A DNA stretch of 64,000 nucleotides, taken from NCBI RefSeq assembly GCF_900116425.1, contig NZ_FPAS01000004.1, positions 62,001 through 126,000 on the forward strand, in the 5' to 3' direction. Origin of the DNA: Lishizhenia tianjinensis. GTDB taxonomy: Bacteria > Bacteroidota > Bacteroidia > Flavobacteriales_D > Crocinitomicaceae. Positions within the stretch are counted from its first letter, which is position 1. Each line of letters begins with the position of its first letter. Shown piece after piece: positions 42,706-51,245 of the stretch. The notes beneath the pieces are model-generated. The model was not told where the DNA came from. It was given only the letters and a program-made list of their open reading frames with translations, and did not search any database. The translations under genes were made by a program, and so were the position numbers.

Positions 42706-42849
42706 AGATTTCTGGATTTCTAGATTTCTGGAAAGGGATTTAAAGATTTAAGCATGGACTGTGTCCATATTTAAAAATTTAAACACCTCTTCTTCTGTTC
42801 ACCTTAAATTCTTAAATGAGAACTTTTGTTCTGCTTAAATTTTTAAATA
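42706..42849. repeat. Inverted octanucleotide arrays without a gene
   Basis: Left part: AGATTTCT, GGATTTCT, AGATTTCT (42706-42729) and GGATTTAA, AGATTTAA (42736-42751). Right part: CTTAAATT, CTTAAATG (42803-42818) and CTTAAATT, TTTAAATA (42834-42849). The right units are approximate reverse complements of the left ones. The 50 bp between hold a 15-bp palindrome. The architecture resembles the flanks of the IVP genes but with 8-nt units and no protein gene. Confidence 0.65.
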
Positions 42850-42917
42850 AGCTCAAACTTATCAAACAACTCACCCTCTAACCTGAGGACTGATGTACTT
42901 GAAGGGCGTAAACAAAA

Positions 42918-42943
42918 AAACGGAACCCTTACGAGTTCCGTTT
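42918..42943 (-). terminator. Terminator of ahcY
   Basis: AAACGGAAC / GTTCCGTTT is a 9-bp stem followed by a T run on the minus strand, 22 bp after the ahcY stop codon. Confidence 0.85.
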
Positions 42944-42965
42944 CCTATACTATTATTTCTACTTC

Positions 42966-44279
42966 TTAGTATCTGTAGTGCTCTGGCTTGTATGGTCCAG
43001 CTACTTCTACTCCGATGTATTTTGCTTGTTCTTCAGTTAAAGTTTCTAACTCAACACCAATTTTAGCAAGGTGTAAAGCAGCTACTTTCTCATCTAAGTG
43101 CTTTGGCAACATGTATACTTCGTTTTTGTAAGCATCTGCATTGTTCCACAATTCTAATTGTGCCAATACTTGGTTTGTGAATGAGTTAGACATTACAAAT
43201 GATGGGTGTCCTGTAGCACATCCTAAGTTTACTAAACGACCTTCAGCCAATAAGATGATATCATTTCCTTTCACGTTGTATAAGTCAACCTGTGGTTTGA
43301 TTTCAACTTTAGTATCACCGTAGTTTGCGTTTAAGTAAGCCACGTCGATTTCGTTATCGAAGTGTCCGATGTTACAAACGATAGTTTTGTCTTTCATCAT
43401 CTCAAAGTGTTTCCCTTGAACGATGTCTTTGTTACCTGTAGTCGTAACAACGATGTCTACCTTACCAACAACAGAATCCATTTTCTTCACTTCGTATCCG
43501 TCCATTGCAGCTTGTAAAGCACAAATTGGATCGATTTCAGTAACGATAACTCTAGCTCCTGCACCTCTTAAAGAAGCAGCAGAACCTTTACCTACGTCAC
43601 CGTAACCAGCTACTACAGCAACTTTACCAGCCATCATAGTATCCGTAGCTCTACGAATTGCATCTACTAAAGATTCTTTACATCCGTATTTGTTATCGAA
43701 TTTAGACTTAGTTACAGAATCATTCACGTTGATTGCTGGCATAACTAAAGTTCCGTTTTTCATTCTTTCGTACAAACGGTGAACTCCTGTAGTTGTTTCT
43801 TCAGATAAACCTTTGATATCTTTTGTTAACTCTGGGAAACGGTCAAACACCATGTTTGTTAAATCTCCACCGTCATCCAAAATCATGTTTAATGGCTTAC
43901 CACCTTCGAATGCGAATAAAGTTTGTTCTATACACCAGTCAAACTCTTCCTCGTTCATACCTTTCCAAGCATAAACTGGAATTCCTGCAGCAGCAATAGC
44001 AGCAGCAGCGTGATCTTGTGTAGAGAAAATATTACAAGAAGACCAAGTAACCTCAGCTCCTAATTCTACCAATGTTTCAATTAAAACAGCAGTCTGAATC
44101 GTCATGTGTAAACATCCTGCGATTCTAGCTCCTGCTAATGGTTTTGCAGCTCCGTACTCTTCTCTTAAAGACATTAAACCTGGCATTTCTGCTTCCGCTA
44201 ATCTAATCTCTCTTCTACCATACTCGGCTAAACTTATATCTTTAACTTTATAAGCTAATTTTTCAGTTGTGTTGCTCAT
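42966..44279 (-). CDS. ahcY: Adenosylhomocysteinase
   Basis: The 437-residue enzyme hydrolyses S-adenosylhomocysteine to adenosine and homocysteine. Family signatures are [31 protein letters not shown], the NAD-binding loop [19 protein letters not shown], and the C-terminal KLDE-type dimer tail ending [12 protein letters not shown]. Length is normal. It is transcribed alone from a strong promoter (44311-44340). Confidence 0.98.
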   Translation of the reverse strand: MSNTTEKLAYKVKDISLAEYGRREIRLAEAEMPGLMSLREEYGAAKPLAGARIAGCLHMTIQTAVLIETLVELGAEVTWSSCNIFSTQDHAAAAIAAAGIPVYAWKGMNEEEFDWCIEQTLFAFEGGKPLNMILDDGGDLTNMVFDRFPELTKDIKGLSEETTTGVHRLYERMKNGTLVMPAINVNDSVTKSKFDNKYGCKESLVDAIRRATDTMMAGKVAVVAGYGDVGKGSAASLRGAGARVIVTEIDPICALQAAMDGYEVKKMDSVVGKVDIVVTTTGNKDIVQGKHFEMMKDKTIVCNIGHFDNEIDVAYLNANYGDTKVEIKPQVDLYNVKGNDIILLAEGRLVNLGCATGHPSFVMSNSFTNQVLAQLELWNNADAYKNEVYMLPKHLDEKVAALHLAKIGVELETLTEEQAKYIGVEVAGPYKPEHYRY

Positions 44280-44310
44280 TTATAGTTGTTTATCTATTTA
44301 AATATGGTTG

Positions 44311-44340
44311 CAAAGATAAGGAAAGCCCCTTTATTTCAAA
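44311..44340 (-). promoter_or_regulatory. Promoter of ahcY (TTTG-N18-TATCTTTG)
   Basis: On the minus strand TTTG (complement of 44337-44340), 18 nt and TATCTTTG (complement of 44311-44318) match the consensus. The leader would be about 25 nt, too short for a riboswitch, so no SAH or SAM riboswitch is expected here. Confidence 0.8.
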
Positions 44341-44396
44341 AGGAATTGAGTTTTAAAACTTTATAGGGTAAAGAACAGGACGTTAGACGAAGTTCT

Positions 44397-44942
44397 TTAA
44401 TCTTCGATGATATAATTTTGAACTTTTACTAGGCTATCGTTGTTAAAAAGAAATGTATCGTAATGATACAAGCTATCGTGGTACTGATCTTTTAGTAAAT
44501 CTTGTAGAAATAACTTCCTAAACTTCCTCTTTTTTACTTCTTGGTAGTGGTATGCATTTACGGCAAAAAGTGGAAACGCCGGTTCCTGATCCATGGTGTA
44601 ATCAAAATTTGAATAGGTATGCATCATCAAATACATGGCTTTCCCTGATTCTTCAGCATAGCTTTGGTAGGTGCTCATAGGCAAACAACCTCCTCCCGAA
44701 CAGTAATTCACAATGAAACCGAATACAGAACTGTCTTTTGTTTTTAGTTCTTGCCTCAATTCCTCCCCAGTAATTTCATACACATAACCTGGAGCTGCTG
44801 CTTCAAACGTGGATAATTTCTTCACTCTTGCTTTTTGCTCTTGGTCTAAGTATTGATAATCTGTAGTAATACCTTTTAACTCTATGCTTATACATGAGGC
44901 AAGTAAACCGGCTAAGGCCAGTAATTTAAAGTGGTTTTTCAT
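44397..44942 (-). CDS. Lipoprotein with CX4C motif, tandem copy 2
   Basis: The 181-residue protein has a lipoprotein signal ending LLAS-C17. It is a paralogue of the next gene, sharing VYEITGEELRQEL, the Cys pair in VNYCSGGGCLPM (Cys81 and Cys86), TMDQEPAFPLFAVNAYHY and RKLFLQDLL. A beta-strand before the Cys pair and a Pro-containing F-P-L-F-A segment after it resemble a thioredoxin fold with active-site cysteines and cis-proline, but the CX4C spacing is not standard. No known family. Confidence 0.6.
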   Translation of the reverse strand: MKNHFKLLALAGLLASCISIELKGITTDYQYLDQEQKARVKKLSTFEAAAPGYVYEITGEELRQELKTKDSSVFGFIVNYCSGGGCLPMSTYQSYAEESGKAMYLMMHTYSNFDYTMDQEPAFPLFAVNAYHYQEVKKRKFRKLFLQDLLKDQYHDSLYHYDTFLFNNDSLVKVQNYIIED

Positions 44943-45051
44943 AAATGGTTTGTTTTGATTTCAATAAAATAATTTTAGTGGCTAAGGGTAAGACATCTAA
45001 CTAGAAGAAATGTTACAAGCGTTTTTCAATACTTCAATTTGAACTTGTTCT

Positions 45052-45603
45052 CTATTCAAAAATTTCATCTTTAACCGCCACCAAACTATCTCCTTGAAAA
45101 AAGAGAAATTTGTTTACATAAGGTTCAACCTCTTTTACTTTCTCCAATCCTAAAAGCTCTTGTAAAAACAACCTTCTGTACTTTTTTTGTTTGTTCTGCG
45201 CGTAGTATTGGGTATTAATAGCAAAGAGCGGAAATTCAGGTTCTTGATCCATGGTCTTGTCAAACCCGAAATAATCACACATAATTAAAAACAAATCTGT
45301 TTGATTATTCTCCTGGTAGTTGAAGTAACTCTGCATGGGATAACAGCGATCCCCTGCGCAGGTGTTTACAAAAATGTTGACTACACTTTGATCTCTATTC
45401 CCCAGCTCTCGCCTGAGGTCTTTGCCCGTAATCTCATAAACATTTCCAGCTTCCATTTTGCTGAAATCTTCGGTTTGAAGTATTAAAGATTTTTGATTTT
45501 CTGTTAAAGTGGGATACCCATCATGTATCCCATTTACTTGAAAATTAATTACACATGAACTCATCATAGCACATGTGGAAAGCATAACTAGGTGGTTTTT
45601 CAT
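45052..45603 (-). CDS. Lipoprotein with CX4C motif, tandem copy 1
   Basis: The 183-residue protein has a lipoprotein signal ending MMSS-C17 and the conserved Cys pair in VNTCAGDRCYPM (Cys82 and Cys87), followed by TMDQEPEFPLFAINTQYY and RRLFLQELL. It is about a third identical to its neighbour by eye, so the duplication is old. The two genes are separated by 109 bp. Confidence 0.6.
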   Translation of the reverse strand: MKNHLVMLSTCAMMSSCVINFQVNGIHDGYPTLTENQKSLILQTEDFSKMEAGNVYEITGKDLRRELGNRDQSVVNIFVNTCAGDRCYPMQSYFNYQENNQTDLFLIMCDYFGFDKTMDQEPEFPLFAINTQYYAQNKQKKYRRLFLQELLGLEKVKEVEPYVNKFLFFQGDSLVAVKDEIFE

Positions 45604-45669
45604 TTTAATTTGTTTTGGTTTTCACGATTTCTTCAACTTGAAAATCCAAACACTTTGAACTTGAAAGAA

Positions 45670-46086
45670 TTAATTCATTTTCTGCTTTGGACTTCCGTCT
45701 GCAGCAAAAAAAGCATCTTTGGGTTCCCATAACTCTATGCGGTTACCGTCTACATCTAAAATGTGTATGAATTTTCCGTATTCGAAATCTTCCAACTCGT
45801 TTACAATTTTTATTCCTTTTTCCACCAAGCCTTCAATCAATCCTTCTAAATTATCAACTCTGAAATTCAACATGGCTTTTTGTTTGGGCTCTCCAAAGTA
45901 AGTAGAGTCTTCTTCAAAAGTTCCGAGTTGTATAAATCCAGGACCTCCTTCATCCCTAACAAACTCAAAACCTACACCGTAGTCATTGGTGGTCATCCCC
46001 AAACACTCTTCATAAAAATTTCGCATAGCCTTAGGGTCCTTGCATTTAATAAATACTCCCCCCAAACCTGTCACTTTTCCTTTCAT
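45670..46086 (-). CDS. VOC family (glyoxalase-like) protein
   Basis: The protein has about 138 residues from the ATG at 46086. It has the two beta-alpha-beta modules of the vicinal oxygen chelate fold: GVFIKCKDPKAMRNFYEECLGM and LNFRVDNLEGLIEGLVEKGI, with a terminal metal ligand motif HILDVDGNRIELWEP. The enzyme activity is unknown. An ATG 36 bp upstream gives a hydrophilic extension without family similarity. Confidence 0.9.
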   Translation of the reverse strand: MKGKVTGLGGVFIKCKDPKAMRNFYEECLGMTTNDYGVGFEFVRDEGGPGFIQLGTFEEDSTYFGEPKQKAMLNFRVDNLEGLIEGLVEKGIKIVNELEDFEYGKFIHILDVDGNRIELWEPKDAFFAADGSPKQKMN

Positions 46087-46238
46087 ATGTTTTTTGCATT
46101 TAAGATAATAACTCCCGCTCAAAAGTTTTCAAATTCCACCCTTATTTTTTTAGCATTTTCATCCCCTTTTCATCCAATACAAATTTCTATGCGTATTTTC
46201 GAGAACAATACGATAGCTTAAGTGTTAGAAACAGAATT

Positions 46239-46868
46239 ATGATACAGCAACTTCAACAGTATAAAACCATCCTTCTACTCGGCATATTGATTATTTTCCA
46301 TACGGTAGGTTTAATCGGCCTCCAAAGTGATATGCGTCAGGATTTTCTTCAATTGAGTTTCCTGAATTTAAGTTTGGCATTTATTGTTTTGTTGGTGGGA
46401 AGAGAAAAGCACAGTCTGCGTTTCTACCTCTACGCTTTTTTTATCGTGTTAACGGGGATGACTGCAGAGTGGATAGGCGTTCATACGGGGCAACTTTTTG
46501 GCAACTACAGTTACGGTGAAAACTTGGGTATAAAAATTTGGGGAGTGCCCATCATTATCGGTATAAACTGGTTGATTTTAACCATGGGTAGCACTTCAAT
46601 TCTGGCTTTTACAAAATGGCCCTTAGTGGTCAAAGCCATGGCCTCTGCTGTATTAATGACCGCACTGGATTTATTAATTGAACCCGTAGCAATTGCCAAC
46701 GAATATTGGATGTGGGAAGGAGATATACCCTCTTTCAACTACCTCTCTTGGTTTTTTATTTCCTTGGTATTGCACCTCGGATATTTTGCCTTAGGATTGG
46801 CAGAAAAGAACAAAGTTGCAGTCGGCTTGTTCTTCATTCTTAGTCTGTTTTTTATATGTTTACTTTAA
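46239..46868 (+). CDS. Carotenoid biosynthesis protein, CruF-like (carotenoid hydratase)
   Basis: The 209-residue protein has about seven membrane helices. The segments AEWIGVHTGQLFGNYSYG, GVPIIIGINWLILTMG and DLLIEPVAIANEYWMWEGDIPSFNYLSWF match the PF04240 family (CruF, bisanhydrobacterioruberin hydratase), which adds water at the C-1' double bond of acyclic carotenoid ends. The gene sits directly before crtZ and a lycopene cyclase gene, which supports a carotenoid role. Products such as monocyclic hydroxylated carotenoids are inferred. Confidence 0.88.
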   Translation: MIQQLQQYKTILLLGILIIFHTVGLIGLQSDMRQDFLQLSFLNLSLAFIVLLVGREKHSLRFYLYAFFIVLTGMTAEWIGVHTGQLFGNYSYGENLGIKIWGVPIIIGINWLILTMGSTSILAFTKWPLVVKAMASAVLMTALDLLIEPVAIANEYWMWEGDIPSFNYLSWFFISLVLHLGYFALGLAEKNKVAVGLFFILSLFFICLL

Positions 46869-46880
46869 AGCTTTGATACA

Positions 46881-47360
46881 ATGTATTGGTGGGGACCCTT
46901 TCTTTTAATTGCAACATTTTTCGTCATGGAATTCATGGCTTGGGCTACGCATAAATATATCATGCATGGTTTAGGTTGGTATTTTCACAAAGACCATCAT
47001 CAGGTAGAGCCAGGCTTTTTCGAGAAAAACGACTTTTTCTTTTTGATCTATGCCATCCCCTCTTGGTTATGCATCATGTTGGGTATGATGAACAACAACT
47101 ACATCGCCGTTTGGATAGGTTATGGAATTGCGGCCTACGGCTTTGCCTACTTCCTCTTTCATGATGTCTACATACACAGAAGGTTCAAGTGGTTGCGCAA
47201 TATAGACCACCCCTACTTCATGGCTATTAGAAAAGCACACAAAGTGCACCACAAACATTTGGGCAAAGCGCACGGAGAATGTTTCGGTATGCTTATCGTG
47301 CCTAAAAAATATTATAGAGAAGCCAAACGATCTTTCGCCATTAAAAAATCTAAATCATGA
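46881..47360 (+). CDS. crtZ: Beta-carotene hydroxylase CrtZ
   Basis: The 159-residue di-iron membrane hydroxylase has all four His motifs: HKYIMHG, FHKDHH, FHDVYIHRR and HKVHHKHL. It hydroxylates C-3 of beta-ionone rings. Four membrane helices and length agree. It overlaps the cyclase gene by 4 bp (ATGA). Confidence 0.95.
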   Translation: MYWWGPFLLIATFFVMEFMAWATHKYIMHGLGWYFHKDHHQVEPGFFEKNDFFFLIYAIPSWLCIMLGMMNNNYIAVWIGYGIAAYGFAYFLFHDVYIHRRFKWLRNIDHPYFMAIRKAHKVHHKHLGKAHGECFGMLIVPKKYYREAKRSFAIKKSKS

Positions 47361-48055
47361 GCCTTTACCTTTGGATAAACCTACTCACTCTTGCCGGACC
47401 TTTCTTTTTGTCTTTCGATAAAAAGGTGGCCTTTTACAAACATTGGAAAGCACTTTTCCCTGCCTTATTAATTGTAGGTACAGGCTTTCTAGTATGGGAT
47501 GAGTTTTTTACGCAAAATGGCATTTGGGGCTTTAATCCAGAGTACTTATCGGGAATTTATCTCGGACATTTACCGCTCGAAGAAATCTTGTTTTTCTTTA
47601 CCGTTCCCTACGCCTGTATTTTCATTTTTGCCTGTATAGAAGCCTATTTTCCGGATATGAACCCCAATCTTTTTGCCTATATCTTTTCCATATCCTATTC
47701 TTTCACAGCCTTGTTTCTGGGCTTTTACCACCTAGAAAACTGGTATACAAGCACGGCCCTTATCGGTTCGGGCATACTCAACGCTGTATTTTATTTCGCA
47801 AAAACGCCCAGCTGGTACCCCAAATTCTCCATCGCTTTTATGGTAGCCATTTTGCCTTTTTTGTTGGTGAATGGAATTCTTACAGGACTCTTTACTCCAG
47901 CACCTGTGGTATGGTACAATGAAGTGCATATTATGGGACCCAGAATAGGTAGCATACCCGCAGAAGATTTGTTTTACAACTTTTTCATGCTCTTCGGTAT
48001 TATGCTTATTTATATGACTTTGCGTAAGAAAACTTGGGCAAACCCGCTGCGCTAA
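47357..48055 (+). CDS. Lycopene cyclase (CrtYc/CrtYd fusion type)
   Basis: The 232-residue protein has about seven helices and two copies of the lycopene cyclase domain: LGHLPLEEILFFFTVPYACIFIFA and GPRIGSIPAEDLFYNFFMLFGIM, each with the acidic/Phe-rich signature. This is the fused form of the heterodimeric CrtYc/CrtYd cyclases known in Bacteroidota. It converts lycopene ends to beta rings. The hairpin 48043-48060 covers its stop codon. Confidence 0.93.
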   Translation: MSLYLWINLLTLAGPFFLSFDKKVAFYKHWKALFPALLIVGTGFLVWDEFFTQNGIWGFNPEYLSGIYLGHLPLEEILFFFTVPYACIFIFACIEAYFPDMNPNLFAYIFSISYSFTALFLGFYHLENWYTSTALIGSGILNAVFYFAKTPSWYPKFSIAFMVAILPFLLVNGILTGLFTPAPVVWYNEVHIMGPRIGSIPAEDLFYNFFMLFGIMLIYMTLRKKTWANPLR

Positions 48056-48060
48056 GCGGG
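48043..48060 (+). other. Hairpin at the 3' end of the carotenoid operon
   Basis: CCCGCT and AGCGGG form a 6-bp stem with a 6-nt loop across the cyclase stop codon. It has no T run, so it may be a 3' RNA-stabilising hairpin rather than a terminator. Confidence 0.4.
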
Positions 48061-48304
48061 CCTTCCGTTAAAGTTGGACGCATGTAAACCAAGTAAATGT
48101 ACACTTTTCGTGCACTTCTATGGTCGTACCCGCAAAGCTACATTTTCTAGGTCTACCCTTCCCCAAGCTACCACTTCACTCCCTGTTTGAAAAACACTCC
48201 ATTCTCGGGTTCATAAAAGGTCTCACTCTGCACTCCCACCTCAAGACTGACTCCCATTTTCTTTTTGGAGATTTTTACTATTTTCATACACCAAATCCCT
48301 TGCG

Positions 48305-49135
48305 ATGAAACAACTCGTCTACTTCCTACTTGTACTCATCACATCTTCCCTTTGTGCGCAAAGCGATGAATTGAAATACAACAAAGAATGTAATTACTAC
48401 ATCCTAGATTACCTCCCCCTTTACCGCCATCAACTCGGAGTAACTGCAAATTATAATACGAACCTTCATCCCCAAAACAGTTCCTTTACCATAAGCATGA
48501 AAGCCGATTACAACTTTGGTGTTAACTATAAACTACTCGCTCATAAAAACACTTTACTTTTTGTACATGCCAATTTTAATACAGGGAGGTATGAAACGGT
48601 TATCCCCTTAACGAGTCCGTACCGCAGTTACTTTGATATACGCCACAACATTTCTAAAAGTATCTTCGAATTAGGAGTAAGTAAGGAATTCCGACTTTTC
48701 TCCCATCACCGTATAATTTTAGAACCTTTTTTAGGCCTTCAATTGATACATTCTAACACTCCAAATTTCCCATATTACTATCGCACTTTACGCAGTGATA
48801 AATACTACAGCCCCGAAGAAAATAGCCAAGTACAAAACAAAGAAATCTTCGAGATACAAATGAATACAGACTTTGTAAACCAAGCCCGATTGTTGGCTCA
48901 AATTAGCCTACGTTTTCAAATCATACCGCAGCTCTCTACCGGAATCTATTACAGAATGGGCGCACCCTTAAAACAAGATTTTCACATGAGAAAAACAGAG
49001 CACCTCCAAGTTCTCGGTGCGGGTGAAGAGATCATTACAGGTATGAAAGATTATACTTTACAACTGCGCCAACCATTGAATTATTTAGGGATTAGTTTGT
49101 ATTACCATTTTCAAAAAGTAGAACTTGGCAATTAA
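48305..49135 (+). CDS. Predicted outer-membrane barrel protein
   Basis: The 276-residue protein has a signal peptide (LVYFLLVLITSSLCAQ) and the alternating aromatic/polar pattern of a beta barrel (NPHPQNSSFTISMKADYNFGVNY-like strands). It ends with a Phe-containing strand (GISLYYHFQKVELGN). It shares length and general layout with the next gene, but I cannot place it in a named family. Confidence 0.55.
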   Translation: MKQLVYFLLVLITSSLCAQSDELKYNKECNYYILDYLPLYRHQLGVTANYNTNLHPQNSSFTISMKADYNFGVNYKLLAHKNTLLFVHANFNTGRYETVIPLTSPYRSYFDIRHNISKSIFELGVSKEFRLFSHHRIILEPFLGLQLIHSNTPNFPYYYRTLRSDKYYSPEENSQVQNKEIFEIQMNTDFVNQARLLAQISLRFQIIPQLSTGIYYRMGAPLKQDFHMRKTEHLQVLGAGEEIITGMKDYTLQLRQPLNYLGISLYYHFQKVELGN

Positions 49136-49181
49136 CTCATTCTTTTTTATGTAGTTTATTTTCCTCTCGTTAAAATAAACC

Positions 49182-49211
49182 TTTGCGGCGTTAAATTTCC
49201 TATTATTTTTG
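49182..49211 (+). promoter_or_regulatory. Promoter (TTTG-N18-TATTTTTG)
   Basis: TTTG at 49182-49185, 18 nt, and TATTTTTG at 49204-49211, 21 bp before the start of the barrel gene at 49233. Confidence 0.75.
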
Positions 49212-49232
49212 CTCCCAAATAATTACCTAAAT

Positions 49233-49988
49233 ATGAAAAATACAACGCTTTTAGCATTGGCTTCTCTTGGCCTTTTCACAGCCACAGCTCAAGAAACAAC
49301 AAGTCCGCGTAACTTCGATCACGAAATTTCTTTGGATAATGAATATTCGATCACAAACACATACAAATATTTCACTTTAAACTCTGATAGTGGAAATGAC
49401 GTTTTTATCAACAAAACGGGTGAAGTAGGATTCGGTTTAAATTACAAACACAAGGTAATTCAAAAAGGAAATTACTTCATGCACTTTGGTTTTAATTTAG
49501 GCTATTCCACTTATGATTATCATCTTGAATTCCCGTCTGGAGTAACCGATTACATGGAATATCTAATGGTAAGAAATAAATTTCGTTCAGGATTTAGTAA
49601 AGAATGGTATTTATTGAATGATAAATTAATTGTAGAACCGGTTTTAAACCTAACCTTTTTAACCACAACCAACAACACTGAAGCTTATGGTCTACACACA
49701 AATAATGAATACAACAGCAGATCATTAGTGACGTTTGAAACCCATAACATGAGAAGGCTACTTCCACAACTTCAACTCAATGTAAACTATCAACTTTACA
49801 AAAGGTTATACATGGGACTAACGATGAAAACAGGTTTATTTGAAGAACTTCCTTATGAATATATGTACAATGAAACCTTTGAAAATGACAATCCGACTTT
49901 GGGTACATATACCGTACAACAAGTTGGACGCGTAAGAGCGTCTACAAAAAACTTCTACTTAGGTTTCAATATTGCGTTCAAATACTAA
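49233..49988 (+). CDS. Predicted outer-membrane barrel protein
   Basis: The protein has 251 residues from the ATG at 49233 (upstream ATGs lie in the promoter leader). A signal peptide (LLALASLGLFTATAQ) is followed by antiparallel-strand patterns such as GEVGFGLNYKHKVIQKGNYFMHFGFNLGYSTYDY. The terminal strand is KNFYLGFNIAFKY. It has its own promoter and a strong terminator, so it is expressed independently of the gene upstream. Confidence 0.6.
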   Translation: MKNTTLLALASLGLFTATAQETTSPRNFDHEISLDNEYSITNTYKYFTLNSDSGNDVFINKTGEVGFGLNYKHKVIQKGNYFMHFGFNLGYSTYDYHLEFPSGVTDYMEYLMVRNKFRSGFSKEWYLLNDKLIVEPVLNLTFLTTTNNTEAYGLHTNNEYNSRSLVTFETHNMRRLLPQLQLNVNYQLYKRLYMGLTMKTGLFEELPYEYMYNETFENDNPTLGTYTVQQVGRVRASTKNFYLGFNIAFKY

Positions 49989-50011
49989 ACAAAGTACTTC
50001 ATACTATCACA

Positions 50012-50049
50012 AAAAAAAGACGCCTCCAACGAAGCGTCTTTTTTTTTAA
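50012..50049. terminator. Bidirectional terminator between convergent genes
   Basis: AAAAAGACGC / GCGTCTTTTT with a 10-nt loop has A and T runs on both sides, between the stop codon at 49988 and the stop codon at 50046. Confidence 0.85.
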
Positions 50050-50450
50050 TCTTTTATTTCCAAGGTTCCTGATATCGTGTAGGTCTCTCCTGTGTAATTA
50101 TCATTGAGTAATTCATCCACCTGTCCGCTAAAACTACCTTCCATTATGGTTCTTCCTGCGGCTTTTCCTTCCAACTCTACGTCGAAATAATAATACCCAG
50201 AATTTTGTCTGTATACCTCTATTTCTCCCACCCATTTTCCATCTTCTCTTTCCAAATAATTGAGTTGGTTATTGCTACCGGTCTTTATCAAGAAAATCTT
50301 ATTGGTATGTTCAGTTACTTTGGCTTCTTCAGAAATTAAAATTTCGTTATTGGTGTCTCTAAACACCATGTAAACATATTCGTCTTCCTCCACTTTTTGG
50401 GTACAAGAGAACAAGAGCAGTAAACTAAATAAGGGTATAATTTTTTTCAT
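50046..50450 (-). CDS. Small lipoprotein of unknown function
   Basis: The protein has 134 residues from the ATG at 50450. A lipoprotein signal (IIPLFSLLLLFSC) is followed by a beta-rich sequence with YMVFRDTNNEILISEEAKVTEH. No family is recognised. It is the last gene of the rnd-thiD group, 60 bp after its neighbour. Confidence 0.6.
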   Translation of the reverse strand: MKKIIPLFSLLLLFSCTQKVEEDEYVYMVFRDTNNEILISEEAKVTEHTNKIFLIKTGSNNQLNYLEREDGKWVGEIEVYRQNSGYYYFDVELEGKAAGRTIMEGSFSGQVDELLNDNYTGETYTISGTLEIKD

Positions 50451-50510
50451 GGTACTTTGTTTTGCCCTCAGAAAAGCAAAGCATGTACCAAACTTCAAAA
50501 GAAGCATGAA

Positions 50511-50894
50511 TTAACTGTCTAGCAAATCTTCACTTTCTGGTTTAGATTTTTGCAGTTTATTTAAAAAGGTAGCCAACAAAGAAATGGTGAGTCCAGCTAA
50601 AATAAAAATTGAGGCTCCAGGCCAGTGCATCATTTTAAACACCACTCCCACCATTACAATTCCGGCACCTATGTAAAAGACAAGACCTTTGTTTTTATTC
50701 GTATTCACCTTGCGTTTCTTATCGAAATAGATGGATAAAATTGAAAAGATAAACCCCAACATTCCTACGTAAATTACGCCATAACGCAACACGTCTTCAA
50801 AGCTAAAACCGAAAGCAGTATACCGTAAAAAAATCATAGCCATAGCTACAAAAGAGATGGCAAAACACAGTAAACTTAATCGATTAAATATCAT
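50511..50894 (-). CDS. Small membrane protein with GldL-like motif
   Basis: The 127-residue protein has about four helices. Its third and fourth helices, YIGAGIVMVGVVFKMMHWPGASIFILAGLTISLLATFL, resemble the first transmembrane pair of GldL (F-K-x-x-H-W-P-G-A). In GldL that pair belongs to the type IX secretion motor. The soluble part of GldL is absent, so this is not a GldL orthologue. It overlaps its upstream neighbour by 4 bp. Confidence 0.6.
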   Translation of the reverse strand: MIFNRLSLLCFAISFVAMAMIFLRYTAFGFSFEDVLRYGVIYVGMLGFIFSILSIYFDKKRKVNTNKNKGLVFYIGAGIVMVGVVFKMMHWPGASIFILAGLTISLLATFLNKLQKSKPESEDLLDS

Positions 50895-51244
50895 TCTTCT
50901 TCTTTTTTGTTATTCGGAAATACCAGCCATACTCCCAAAGTTAGTACGCCAATAAACAAAATGAATTTAGCGTTTTCCCATTGAAATTCCAAACCGGCAA
51001 AACCGACAAACAGCAACACTAAACTCAAAAACAAAAAAATACTTTGAAACCCAAATTTCAACCCTTCCTTTCTCGCTTCCCATAAGTGAAGACCTATGCC
51101 TAAAATCCCAGTAATCAAGATTAAGCCTCCCCAGGGAATAACTTGAAGCAAGGTATTATCTTCTCCTGCAAACAATATAAATAAACGGGGCAAAGCTATA
51201 CTGGCTCCACAGATTCCTAAACTTAAATTTGCTAATTTCTTCAT
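50891..51244 (-). CDS. Small membrane protein of unknown function
   Basis: The protein has 117 residues from the ATG at 51244. Four predicted helices (LGICGASIALPRLFIL, WGGLILITGILGIGLHLW, FGFQSIFLFLSLVLLFVGFAG, FILFIGVLTLGVWLVF) are visible without known motifs. It starts 1 bp after thiD ends and overlaps the GldL-motif gene, so all three are translationally linked. It may be a partner of that protein. Confidence 0.6.
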   Translation of the reverse strand: MKKLANLSLGICGASIALPRLFILFAGEDNTLLQVIPWGGLILITGILGIGLHLWEARKEGLKFGFQSIFLFLSLVLLFVGFAGLEFQWENAKFILFIGVLTLGVWLVFPNNKKEEE

Positions 51245-51245
51245 G

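Larger units (their letters stand above)
42656..42965. other. Intergenic region with octad arrays, palindrome and the ahcY terminator
   Basis: The 310-bp region holds no gene. It contains the octad arrays at 42706-42849, the hairpin ATGGAC-TGT-GTCCAT at 42754-42768 and the terminator at 42918-42943. Confidence 0.6.

Noticed and set aside
44280-44310. SAM or SAH riboswitch before ahcY
   Set aside because: The promoter leaves a leader of only about 25-30 nt, too short for either aptamer.
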